A stretch of DNA of 64,000 nucleotides from Alphaproteobacteria bacterium. Lineage in GTDB: Bacteria > Pseudomonadota > Alphaproteobacteria > Reyranellales > Reyranellaceae. Below the pieces are notes generated by a model. It saw only the letters and a list, made by a program, of their open reading frames with translations, made no database searches and had not been told where the DNA came from. The translations under genes were made by a program, and so were the position numbers. Below are positions 44,678 to 53,296 of this stretch, piece by piece; position 1 is the stretch's first letter; each line of letters opens with the position of its first letter. The stretch spans positions 310,001-374,000 of the forward strand of contig JAFKFL010000008.1 in NCBI GenBank assembly GCA_017308235.1. Reading direction: 5' to 3'.

Positions 44678-46498
44678 ATGCGATTGGGGAAGTTGATGAC
44701 TAGTAGCTTGAGCGTCGTTGCACAAGCGCAATCGATGTCGGCGCATAAGGGCAGTCATTCGAAGCCCATTGCAGTTCTCATTGTCATGCCCCTAATCATG
44801 GCGCTGTTCGGGCGGGAATGGTTGTACACGCCGATAGGATATTTGGATCCCTGGTACAACGTCGGCTTCTTCATGTTCTACCAGGATCCGGCGTTCCTGC
44901 CGGATCACTACAAGCTGCAACGGCTACCCTGGCTGCTTCCCGGGTGGGGGCTTTACCACACAATGGGCCCATTGGCGGCGAATTTCATTCTCCATGTCGG
45001 CGCTTTGCTGATCGCGACGACCTTTGTCTATCTGACGCTCGCACGGCTCGTTGGGCAACGTTCGGCCTTCGTCGTTGCAGCAACGCTTACGATTTACATA
45101 CCCTTCCTGGGATCGGGTGGATGGGATTACCAGACAGCGGGCGAAGCTGCGTACTATGCTGTCACACTATACCTCACGGTTCGTGCCACCCAGGCGGAAA
45201 ACCCGCGCAGGTATCTGGTCTTGACGGGCGCTGCCTATGGCGCCGCGATCTACTCGACCATACACCTCGTGAATTTCCTGCCTGTTGTCGCCGCTTTCTA
45301 CATTGTGGTCCGGCGTCGCAACCGGATGCTTGTCAATATTTGCTCTGCACTTGGTTGTGGTCTCGTCGGATTTAGCGTGCTGACAGTCGCACTATGCATC
45401 GTCAATGCGATGGTTGGCCGTGGCTTTCTCTTCTTCTGGCCGTTGTTGAAAATTGTTATTGAGCGAGTTGAAGATCCAGCTGGACAGAAAGCCTGGTGGC
45501 TACCGCTGTCGGCGCTTCTCGATCCGGCCACAAGCTTCCACTACCTCGCCTTTCCAGTGGCGGTGCTGGTGGTATCTATGCTCAGACTGTCCACTGCGGC
45601 AGTTGGTGTTGGTCGACTTGGTTCGATAAGAACATTGCTGATTGGCCAGTATATTTTTCTCGCTCTGCTGTGGGCTCTTTGGCAGCAACTTGGCCATCCG
45701 GCTTTGGAGCCTGACTACTTCGCACATGTTCTGATCATTCCGGCTTTTCTGGCATTAGGCGGCCTCTTGCGCGGAGAAGTTGGCGAGAAATCATCTATCT
45801 CGCACACTCTTCTAGCATGCGGCTTGCTTTTGGCATTCGTGCCAGGAGCGCAGGGCGCACTTGCCTGGGCTGTTGCGCCCCAAGTGATGGAACTGACCAA
45901 GTCCAATGGTATCGAAGCGTTGGAAATTTATGCCGTAGTAATAGTGTTGCTTGTAGCCACCATGCCGCGAATTGCGGCTCTCGGCAGCGTACTCGTAGGG
46001 ATGGCGGGCTTCTCGTTCGCTTTTCTTCAGCTTCAGCCACCTGACAATCCGTTGTACCCACATTTTTGGAAGTCGGGCGTCTGCGTGTCGAATGAGCAGT
46101 CGTTTCGCGAGATCATTCGGCTGATCAAGATTCTTAAATCTGAAAACCCGATCTCCTGGCAGACATGGATTTGGCGAGGCCCGAAGGGGGTCCGGACCTT
46201 CGAGTCGGGCTGCACTCTGGACTTAGACCTATTGCGCGGGACGATGGCCTCGCCAGGCACCAGCCAGTTTGGACTAGGCACATATGCTAATCCTGGCGAG
46301 ATTCCCGACCAGTATGTTGGTTGGGTCGGCGATGGCCATCTCGTTGTTGCCATGGTGCAGTACGACAAAGATGCCGACGGCATGATCGAGCGCTTTGCAA
46401 AGGCCGGCAAGAAGCTGACCCTCATTCGGCGCGAAACCATCAATCTCGGCAAGATTCCCATATTGGTCCTGATCTACAAATCCATGCGCGAGCGGTGA
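44678..46498 (+). CDS. Large polytopic membrane protein, probable glycosyltransferase
   Basis: The 606-residue protein has about ten hydrophobic helices from residue 25 on and a soluble C-terminal part from about 455. The early periplasmic loop GYLDPWYNVGFFMFYQDPAFLPDHY contains acidic residues, as in GT-C transferases such as ArnT or PMT, which use polyprenyl-phosphate sugars. I do not recognise the exact family. The DPM-like enzyme at 40187 in the same operon would supply its donor. The ATG at 44678 has GAGAG just before it; other in-frame starts exist at 44606 and 44696. Confidence 0.75.
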   Translation: MRLGKLMTSSLSVVAQAQSMSAHKGSHSKPIAVLIVMPLIMALFGREWLYTPIGYLDPWYNVGFFMFYQDPAFLPDHYKLQRLPWLLPGWGLYHTMGPLAANFILHVGALLIATTFVYLTLARLVGQRSAFVVAATLTIYIPFLGSGGWDYQTAGEAAYYAVTLYLTVRATQAENPRRYLVLTGAAYGAAIYSTIHLVNFLPVVAAFYIVVRRRNRMLVNICSALGCGLVGFSVLTVALCIVNAMVGRGFLFFWPLLKIVIERVEDPAGQKAWWLPLSALLDPATSFHYLAFPVAVLVVSMLRLSTAAVGVGRLGSIRTLLIGQYIFLALLWALWQQLGHPALEPDYFAHVLIIPAFLALGGLLRGEVGEKSSISHTLLACGLLLAFVPGAQGALAWAVAPQVMELTKSNGIEALEIYAVVIVLLVATMPRIAALGSVLVGMAGFSFAFLQLQPPDNPLYPHFWKSGVCVSNEQSFREIIRLIKILKSENPISWQTWIWRGPKGVRTFESGCTLDLDLLRGTMASPGTSQFGLGTYANPGEIPDQYVGWVGDGHLVVAMVQYDKDADGMIERFAKAGKKLTLIRRETINLGKIPILVLIYKSMRER

Positions 46499-46511
46499 TC
46501 GCAACTGGCGA

Positions 46512-47456
46512 CTATCCGAGGCGCGTGGCGCAGCCAATCGCCTGAAGACCGTATCCTGAGAAACCGGGAATAGACAGCACAGCGTCATCCAGACGAGCTG
46601 CAGCGCGTGTCAGGCTGCGAATACCCGGGACGAATCGAAACAGCCGATTGACGACGAGAACGTCGCTATTCATGAACACGCAGAAGCCGAAAAAGCCATG
46701 TGTCGTCCAGTGGTCGAGGCGAAGGCCAGCCGAAACAAGCGGGGGGCGTGTTTCATCGAGGCGCAGTGGCCGCTCGTTTTCGTGATCGAGTGTCGGCGAC
46801 AGGCGATAGACGATTGAGCGCAGAAAGCGCCACAGATAGAAATCGCTTACCGGTTCACGAAAGATGAAGCGTCCGCCGGGTTTGAGTATTCGCGCGATTT
46901 CATCGAACAGGCGCTGCCGGTCCGGAACGTGGTGAATGCCGCCGAGCATGAAAACCGTGTCAAACGATCTCGGCGCGAGGGGCAGATTCGTTGCATCACC
47001 TTGAACAAAAAGGAGATGCGGTGCGACGTGGCTCGCCCGTGCCTGGCGCAACATTTTTGGAGATATGTCCAGGCCGATACCCTGGGTGATGCGAGAACCA
47101 AAGAGCGAAACCGCCTCGCCATGGCCACAACAAAGTTCTGCGGTGACTCCCAAAGATGCATCACCAACGGCGCGATGAAGGCATGCGTCCAGATAGGTCA
47201 TGTATTCGATCGTATGCGGGTATTCGAGATTGGCCTGATAGGCCGTGGCGATGCGATCGTAGTGAGCTAGCTGTTTCTGCGACTGAACAGAAACGGGACG
47301 TTCTGCGAACGCCGGAATTTCGCTCTCGAGAATTGGATACTGGCAGTGGCCATCCAACGTGATGAGGTTGTCACCTGCCCGTGTAAGAGGTTGTCCGGAA
47401 GCGGGACAACGCAGGAGGTCAAGGAAGCCTTCCAATGTCTGTGTCGTTGATGACAT
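46512..47456 (-). CDS. Methyltransferase with Trm112-like N-terminal zinc-ribbon remnant
   Basis: The 314-residue protein opens with FLDLLRCPASGQPLTRAGDN, a Trm112p-like segment with one visible cysteine where zinc forms have four, so metal binding is doubtful. A class I methyltransferase follows: TAELCCGHGEAVSLFG, GIGLDISPKML, and FMLGGIHHVPDRQRL. It converges on the membrane-protein gene with 13 bases between. ATG 47456 was chosen; a TTG at 47516 gives a non-conserved extension. Confidence 0.82.
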   Translation of the reverse strand: MSSTTQTLEGFLDLLRCPASGQPLTRAGDNLITLDGHCQYPILESEIPAFAERPVSVQSQKQLAHYDRIATAYQANLEYPHTIEYMTYLDACLHRAVGDASLGVTAELCCGHGEAVSLFGSRITQGIGLDISPKMLRQARASHVAPHLLFVQGDATNLPLAPRSFDTVFMLGGIHHVPDRQRLFDEIARILKPGGRFIFREPVSDFYLWRFLRSIVYRLSPTLDHENERPLRLDETRPPLVSAGLRLDHWTTHGFFGFCVFMNSDVLVVNRLFRFVPGIRSLTRAAARLDDAVLSIPGFSGYGLQAIGCATRLG

Positions 47457-47581
47457 AGAGTCCGCCGGCGCCTTCGTCAGAGAATGATCTTCTGCCAAAA
47501 GCGGACCATCATTCAAGCGTGGTCCGGCCGACGGCCCACGCTTTGCGAGGTGCCTGACGATACGAAAACCGTACCTTGGAG

Positions 47582-47601
47582 GCTAAGCCCGAGGCTTCAG
47601 C
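47582..47601 (-). terminator. Inverted repeat after nucleotide-sugar dehydrogenase, weak terminator
   Basis: Directly downstream of the dehydrogenase stop, GCTGAAGCC and GGCTTAGC form a stem with a three-base loop and one bulge. No T-run follows at once; TTTTC comes about 13 bases later. It may slow or end transcription, but evidence is limited to the stem. Confidence 0.35.
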
Positions 47602-48939
47602 TCAGTGACCCGATCCCAAGTAGAGCACGTCCGCCACATCGGCGAACTTCTCGGCCGGCAGCGTGCGCCAGAGATCCAGGATCGTGAGGCGCTGGCCGTT
47701 GCGTTTGCACCATGTCGGATCGATCGTCTTGTAGTCGGGCCAGCCGGTGGCGACGATCAAAAGATCGCAGCCGCGCACCGCGCTGTCGAGCGAGGAGGCC
47801 TCCACCACCTTGTCGCCCAGGGCGGCAACGGCCGCATCCTGCGCGAGGGGATCGTGCACCGTCACCACATAGCCCGCGTCGGCGAGCTTGGCCGCGATCT
47901 TGACGCTGTGGCTTTCCTCGACCACCGGCGTGTGCGGCTTGTAGGAGAGGCCGAGCAGGGCAATACGGGTGCCGGCCTTGGCGAACTTGGCCACCAGGCT
48001 GGTGACCCGTTCGACCTGATGGTTGTTGACCCGGTCGGTCGCCTCCGCAACGTCGGCGCGTGCGCCGATCTTGCGGGCAAGGGCCGCGAAGGCGACGTTG
48101 TCGCGCGGGAAGCATGGACCGCCATAGCCCATCGCGCCCTTGAGATACTTAGCGCCGATGCGGCTGTCGGCACCCAGCGCCTTGGTGACGACATCGACGT
48201 CGGCGCCCGGCAACCGATCGCACAGGTCGGCCAGCATGTTGGCGTAAGAGATCTTGGTCGTGACGTAGGTATTCACCGAGATCTTGGTGAGCTCCGCGTT
48301 CACGAAGTTCATGCGCTGCACCGGGGGTTTTTTCTCGCACATCTGCAGGTAGATGGTCTGCAGCATGTCGCCCGCCTTGGCATCGCTCTCGCCGATCAGG
48401 ATCGAATCGGGATAGAGCATGTCGCGCACGACGCTGCCGAGTGCGATGAATTCCGGATTGTAGCAGAGGCCGAGGTCGGGACCGACCTTGCGGCCCGAGG
48501 CGGTCTCCAGGGCGGCCTTGATTTCGCTGCCGGTCGTGCCGGGCATCACCGTGCTGGTGATGACCACGACGTGATATCCCTTTTTGTTGCGCAACGCCCT
48601 GCCCAGCGTCTCCATCGCCTGGAGCACGAAGCGGTTGGAGAAGAAGCCGGTGCTGTCGGATGGCGTGGGGACGATCACAAAGCTCGCGTCGCTTTTCTCG
48701 ATCGCCTCATTGGCGTCCATCGTCGCGGAAAGCCGTTGCTTGTTGGCGGCGATCAACTCGTTGAGCTGCGGCTCGACGATCGGCATCTTGCCGGCATTCA
48801 TCGCATCGACAAACGTCTTGTTGACGTCGAGGCCGATGACGGAAAAGCCGCGGCTGGCGAGGACGGCGGCGAGCGGTGCGCCGAGCTTGCCGAGACCGAC
48901 AACGGAGACGCGAGGCAAAGAGGCTGAGGTCATTTCCAT
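47602..48939 (-). CDS. Nucleotide-sugar dehydrogenase (UDP-glucose/UDP-ManNAc type)
   Basis: The 445-residue enzyme oxidises the C6 alcohol of a UDP-sugar to a uronic acid with two NAD+. VSVVGLGKLGAPLAAVLA gives the N-terminal Rossmann fold, YNPEFIALGSVVRDML and GYGGPCFPRDN (catalytic cysteine near residue 276) the active site, and LLGLSYKPHTPVVEESHS the C-terminal domain. UDP-glucose or UDP-N-acetylmannosamine are both possible. The pseudogene at 38493-39525 suggests that UDP-glucuronate was used. Divergent from pepA, it marks the right edge of the island. Confidence 0.88.
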   Translation of the reverse strand: MEMTSASLPRVSVVGLGKLGAPLAAVLASRGFSVIGLDVNKTFVDAMNAGKMPIVEPQLNELIAANKQRLSATMDANEAIEKSDASFVIVPTPSDSTGFFSNRFVLQAMETLGRALRNKKGYHVVVITSTVMPGTTGSEIKAALETASGRKVGPDLGLCYNPEFIALGSVVRDMLYPDSILIGESDAKAGDMLQTIYLQMCEKKPPVQRMNFVNAELTKISVNTYVTTKISYANMLADLCDRLPGADVDVVTKALGADSRIGAKYLKGAMGYGGPCFPRDNVAFAALARKIGARADVAEATDRVNNHQVERVTSLVAKFAKAGTRIALLGLSYKPHTPVVEESHSVKIAAKLADAGYVVTVHDPLAQDAAVAALGDKVVEASSLDSAVRGCDLLIVATGWPDYKTIDPTWCKRNGQRLTILDLWRTLPAEKFADVADVLYLGSGH

Positions 48940-49077
48940 TCCCAATTCAAGGGCGGGTACTGATACTGTCGTGCGGGCCAAGATGCCAGTCCCCAATTCC
49001 GAGCTAACCAGTGCGATTCGCGACTTGCGCCGTCCGGTCGCAGGGGCGAAAAATCGGCCAAAATACGAGGGAACCGA

Positions 49078-50562
49078 ATGAAAGTGGAATTTTCAGCCTT
49101 TCCGAAGGCCTTCTCCGGCAATGTCGCGGTCTTCGTCGCGGCAGAAAAGCAACTCCTGGCGACAGCGAAGACGCTCGATCAACAAGAGGGCTACCTCGGA
49201 CGGGCGATCGCGGCGAGCCGCTTTTCCGGCGCGAAAGGCCAGTCATTGGTCGTGCTGGGTCAGGAAAAGATCGGCCGGCTGTTGTTGCTGGGCGTTGGCA
49301 AGGCGCGAGAGCTCGACGCCCGCGCCGCCGAGAGCCTTGGCGGTCTGGTCGTGGCGGATGCCAATGCGGCGGGCCAGAAGGCCGTGACCGTCGTGGTCGA
49401 TCCGGTGAAGGGCCGGCTGTCGCCGGCGGAGGTCGCCGCCCATATCGCGCTCGGCGCGCGACTGCGCGGCTATCGCTTCGACAAGTACAGGACCAAGGAG
49501 AAACCCGAGCAGAAGCCGACGCTCGAGCAGATCACGGTCGTCGTTTCCACGACCGCCGAGGCCCGCCGCGCCTATGCGCGGCTGGAGCCGGCGGTCGACG
49601 CCGTGTTTTTCTCCCGCGACCTCGTGAGCGAGCCCGCCAACGTCCTCTATCCAGCGGAGTTCGCGCGCCGCGCCAAGGACCTGACCAAGCTTGGTGTGAA
49701 GGTCGATATTTTGGGCGAAGCCGAGATGAAGAAGCTCGGCATGGGCGCACTCCTCGGCGTGGGGCAGGGCAGCGTCCGCGATTCACAACTCCTCGTCATG
49801 CGCTGGATGAACGGGCCCAAGAACCAGGCGCCGGTCGCGCTGATCGGCAAAGGCGTTTGCTTCGACACCGGCGGCATTTCCCTCAAGCCGGCGGGCGGCA
49901 TGGAGGACATGAAGTGGGACATGGGCGGTGCGGGCGCCGTCACGGGCGCCATGATGCTGCTCGCTGGCCGCAAGGCACGGGCGAATGTCGTGGGCATCTG
50001 TGCCTTGGTCGAGAACATGCCGGACGGCAACGCGCAGCGGCCGGGCGATGTGGTCAAGACCATGTCGGGTCAGACCGTGGAGGTGATCAACACCGACGCC
50101 GAAGGTCGCCTGATCCTGTGTGACGCCATGTGGTACGCGCAGGAGAAGTTCAAGCCTCAGGCGATGGTGGAGCTTTCCACGCTCACCGGCGCGATCATCG
50201 TGTCGTTGGGCCACGAGCGTGCAGGTCTCTTCTCCAACAACACCCCGCTCTCCAACAAGCTCCGCGCGGCCGGATCCGAGGTCGGCGAGAAGCTGTGGCG
50301 CATGCCGCTCGGTCCCAAGTACGACAAGCTGATCGATTCCGACATCGCCGACATGAAGAATGTCAGCAACGGGCGTGACGGCGGCTCGATCACGGCGGCG
50401 CAGTTCCTGCAGCGCTTCGTGCAGGACGGCGTGGCCTGGGCGCATCTCGACATCGCCGGCATGGCATGGTCGGGCAAGGGCAACGACACGACACCCAAGG
50501 GCGCCACCGCCTACGGCGTGCGGCTGCTCGACAAATGGATCGCCGACAACTACGAGCGCTGA
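49078..50562 (+). CDS. pepA: Leucyl aminopeptidase
   Basis: The 494-residue M17 metallopeptidase removes N-terminal residues from peptides in the cytoplasm. The C-terminal catalytic domain has IGKGVCFDTGGISLKPA (metal and catalytic lysine region), KWDMGGAGAVTGAM, and NTDAEGRL near 340, which carries the metal-binding Asp and Glu. In E. coli pepA lies with holC and is divergent from lptF-lptG; here the holC link is kept but the divergent neighbour is the nucleotide-sugar dehydrogenase. Confidence 0.95.
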   Translation: MKVEFSAFPKAFSGNVAVFVAAEKQLLATAKTLDQQEGYLGRAIAASRFSGAKGQSLVVLGQEKIGRLLLLGVGKARELDARAAESLGGLVVADANAAGQKAVTVVVDPVKGRLSPAEVAAHIALGARLRGYRFDKYRTKEKPEQKPTLEQITVVVSTTAEARRAYARLEPAVDAVFFSRDLVSEPANVLYPAEFARRAKDLTKLGVKVDILGEAEMKKLGMGALLGVGQGSVRDSQLLVMRWMNGPKNQAPVALIGKGVCFDTGGISLKPAGGMEDMKWDMGGAGAVTGAMMLLAGRKARANVVGICALVENMPDGNAQRPGDVVKTMSGQTVEVINTDAEGRLILCDAMWYAQEKFKPQAMVELSTLTGAIIVSLGHERAGLFSNNTPLSNKLRAAGSEVGEKLWRMPLGPKYDKLIDSDIADMKNVSNGRDGGSITAAQFLQRFVQDGVAWAHLDIAGMAWSGKGNDTTPKGATAYGVRLLDKWIADNYER

Positions 50563-50569
50563 CGCGGCC

Positions 50570-51019
50570 ATGGTGAGCGAGGTCAACTTCTATCACCTGA
50601 CCCGGTCGTCGCTCGAAGACACGCTGCCGCGCCTGCTGGTAAAGACCCTGCAGGCCGGCGAGCGGGCGGTTGTGATGCTGGGTTCGCCCGAGCGCGTCGA
50701 TGCGCTCAATACCCATCTTTGGACCTACGATCCCAACAGCTTCCTGCCGCACGGCTCGACGAGGGAGGGGGAGGCGGCACGCCAACCGATTTGGCTCACC
50801 CATCTCGACGAGAATCCGAACGGCGCGAGCTTTCTGTTTCTCGCCGACCATGCGCGCTCGGAAAAGATCGATCGCTACAAGCGATGCTTCGAGTTGTTCG
50901 ACGGCCGCGACGAGCAGGCGGTCGCCGACGCGCGCGAACGGTGGAAGGCCTACAAGGCCGACGGTCATACGGTGATCTACTGGCAGCAGACGGGCAGCGG
51001 CTGGGAGAAGAAGGCCTAG
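50570..51019 (+). CDS. holC: DNA polymerase III subunit chi
   Basis: The chi subunit links the clamp loader to single-strand-binding protein. The 149-residue protein starts VNFYHLTRSSLEDTLPRLL, contains LNTHLWTYDPNSFLPHGST and PIWLTHLDENPNGASFLFL, and ends with WQQTGSGWEKKA. It starts 7 bases after the pepA stop, the normal pepA-holC arrangement. It ends 12 bases from the convergent FkbM-type gene. Confidence 0.93.
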   Translation: MVSEVNFYHLTRSSLEDTLPRLLVKTLQAGERAVVMLGSPERVDALNTHLWTYDPNSFLPHGSTREGEAARQPIWLTHLDENPNGASFLFLADHARSEKIDRYKRCFELFDGRDEQAVADARERWKAYKADGHTVIYWQQTGSGWEKKA

Positions 51020-51031
51020 AAGCCCATCGTC

Positions 51032-52114
51032 TCAGCGCCGCGGTCGCCTAAAAGCCTGCCACGCCGCCAACAAACGTTCGCCAAGCCCGATGGCACCTTC
51101 GCGACGATAGAAGGACGGCGAATCCTTCTCGAATTCGGCAAGGTAGGCGGCGTAAGAACGGGGCCTCAAGCGATTGGGCTGCGCCTGAGCCGCCAAGGCA
51201 TCGAGCGCGCGATCGATGTCGAACATGGGCTCGAATACCGCACGCTTTGTAAGGAGCAGCTCGGCGGCGGCGTCGGGTACATTCCAGAGTGAAAAGACGG
51301 CAGCGAGCTTGGCGAGTTTCTCGGCATCAAGCGTGCGGCGACATCCGTTTGGCGCAGCAGGATCGAGAGCGTAGTAGGCTTCGCCCATGAAAGGCCGGCC
51401 AAACTCGGTCTCGGCCGGGGTCGGCCATATGTAGCGGCCTGGCAACGCACCGGCGGAGTAGCGTCGCACTTCCAGATCGAACAGCTCGAATCCCTGGCGG
51501 CGCATGAAGCGGTCGGTGTTGTGAAACGTGTGTTGCAATTCGGCATCGGAGCCGACGAGCATCACCTCGAGTTGGACGGCCATGAGCCCGAATTCCTCGA
51601 AGCGATCCTCAAAACTCATCAGAACTTCAAGATCATCGCGATCGATATCGATCTTGAGATAATCGGCGTTGGTCCAGCCGCGCTGGGTCAGAAGCTCAGG
51701 CACGACGATCGTTTCGGCAGCGCTTGCCAGTTCCGTCGTCTGCCACTCGTTCTGGCGCATGCGTTCCTCGTGCGAGGCCTTGGCCAGCCAAGCCTGGCGA
51801 ATCTGGAGCGTGCGCACGTAGCTCAGGCGCTGCTTGACGAGGTATCCGATAGTTTCGATCGATGTTTTGTGGCGATGCGGATGGTCGTCCGGAAGACCGG
51901 CGAAGCCGGCCACATATTCGGCATTCGGGTTGCGTTCGCGTTGGGTCAAGCGCCGGCATTCCGCATCACTGGCATCGATGCCAAGGACCTTGAGGCTGGG
52001 CTCGAACGCCCGCCACCTGGGATCGATGCCACCGGAGCAACCGACATCGACCAGCGCGAAGGGCTGGGTCTTCAGTCCCTTGGCGACGAGATCGGCGAAG
52101 GATGAAGCAGCCAT
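51032..52114 (-). CDS. FkbM-type methyltransferase, second paralogue
   Basis: The 360-residue protein is a relative of the methyltransferase at 37275-38441 over its whole length. Shared features are LVDVGCSGGIDPRWRAF, GIDASDAECRRLTQ, DYLKIDIDRDDLE, the HNTDRFMRRQGF segment, AYYALDPA and EKLAKLAAVFSLWN. It lacks the polyproline tract but keeps a basic tail. It sits outside the main island, beyond pepA-holC, and stops 6 bases before the cyclase-family gene starts its own 3' end on the same strand. The role is probably O-methylation of a glycan. Confidence 0.82.
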   Translation of the reverse strand: MAASSFADLVAKGLKTQPFALVDVGCSGGIDPRWRAFEPSLKVLGIDASDAECRRLTQRERNPNAEYVAGFAGLPDDHPHRHKTSIETIGYLVKQRLSYVRTLQIRQAWLAKASHEERMRQNEWQTTELASAAETIVVPELLTQRGWTNADYLKIDIDRDDLEVLMSFEDRFEEFGLMAVQLEVMLVGSDAELQHTFHNTDRFMRRQGFELFDLEVRRYSAGALPGRYIWPTPAETEFGRPFMGEAYYALDPAAPNGCRRTLDAEKLAKLAAVFSLWNVPDAAAELLLTKRAVFEPMFDIDRALDALAAQAQPNRLRPRSYAAYLAEFEKDSPSFYRREGAIGLGERLLAAWQAFRRPRR

Positions 52115-52120
52115 GCCCGT

Positions 52121-53158
52121 TCAGACAGTCGCGACCGGCGTGGCCGGTGAGCCGACGGCGCCCGGCAGGCGGAGGGGTGGGGCGGTCAGCAGGAAGCGCG
52201 AGCGCTTCTTGTCACGCAGCCAGAGCGCCAGATCCTTGAGCCACCAGATCTCGCCCAGGTTCAAGCCGAGCTTGAACAGGCAGTGGTTGTGGATCGGCAG
52301 CCACGGATGCTCCGCGTTCTCAGGACCGGGCCTCGCCGGCACTGCCTCGATGCCATAGTTGTCCGAAATCAAGGCGGAGATCTGACTGTCAGTGATCCAT
52401 TGCAAGAGGCGTTGGTCGCGGCCGTCGAGCATGCAACACATGGCGTGGCAGCGCTCCGGATCGATCTTCTTTTCCATTTTCGCGAGCTCGTCGCTGAAGC
52501 CGGTGTAAAGCAACAACATATCGCCCGGCTCGACCACGACCTTGTCGGCGTCCAATACGCGTTTGAAGTCGTCGTAGTTCACGTACTTATGGTCGCGCCC
52601 GTAGTGCTTCTCGAGGTCGACCATGACGGCGCGTCCCTGGATCGCCTTGGCCGCCATGTTCTCGACTCCGAGCTTGTGGGCGTAGCTCATGTGGCCACAG
52701 CCGTCACGGCCGGCGTCCTGCTGGGGACCGACGACGTCGGAACCGGCCTTGAAGCCGTTGTAGTACAGAGGCTCGGGCACGCCATCGCCGTCGGCATCGA
52801 ACAGGCCGCCGACGTGGGCAAGCGTGTCCCATTGGGTCGAGTACTGCAGCGTGAGGATCACGCGATCGTCGCTGGTCACGTCCATGAACAGCGGATTGAT
52901 CTTGTTGGTGAGGAAGTTGAAGCGCCAACCGTTCTCGTCGCCGGTCGGTGACAAGACTGGCGGCAGTCGACGCGGATTGAGCACATTGCCGCCCGGCAGA
53001 TCGAGCGGCAGACTGAGGCAGAAGGAAAGGCCTTCCTTGACTTCGGCAATACCCTCCAGAACCTTTTTGGGCGTGATGAGATTGAGACGGCCGAGCTGAT
53101 CGTCCTCGCCCCAGTCACCCCAGGTTGAGCCTTCCGGACGATGCTTCCAGCGCTTCAT
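52121..53158 (-). CDS. Cyclase-family (kynurenine-formamidase-like) hydrolase
   Basis: The 345-residue protein matches the long form of the cyclase family. YSTQWDTLAHVGGLFDADGDG takes the place of the HxGTHxDxxxH metal motif, so the first histidines are replaced while the last one remains. VEPGDMLLLYTGF and the WLPIHNHCLFKLGLNLGE segment near the C-terminus follow. The start at 53158 has AAGGGAG at a good distance. Hydrolysis of a cyclic amide or ester is likely; the substrate is unknown. It is divergent from an MFS transporter that may import the substrate. Confidence 0.84.
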   Translation of the reverse strand: MKRWKHRPEGSTWGDWGEDDQLGRLNLITPKKVLEGIAEVKEGLSFCLSLPLDLPGGNVLNPRRLPPVLSPTGDENGWRFNFLTNKINPLFMDVTSDDRVILTLQYSTQWDTLAHVGGLFDADGDGVPEPLYYNGFKAGSDVVGPQQDAGRDGCGHMSYAHKLGVENMAAKAIQGRAVMVDLEKHYGRDHKYVNYDDFKRVLDADKVVVEPGDMLLLYTGFSDELAKMEKKIDPERCHAMCCMLDGRDQRLLQWITDSQISALISDNYGIEAVPARPGPENAEHPWLPIHNHCLFKLGLNLGEIWWLKDLALWLRDKKRSRFLLTAPPLRLPGAVGSPATPVATV

Positions 53159-53296
53159 CTGCGTTCTCCCTTCTGTGCGCGGGGAGACTAGCCCGCACTC
53201 GCCGCACACGTCATCACGCTTGCATGGCTCCCCCGCACAATTCCGCAGTTCACCGCCGGTCGCATGGTCTATGATTGACGCAACAAGAGGTCGAGT

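Noticed and set aside
47605..48927. 440-codon open frame opposite the nucleotide-sugar dehydrogenase
   Set aside because: The translation is His/Asp/Arg-rich low-complexity typical of antisense GC-skewed codons, and the other strand has all dehydrogenase motifs.
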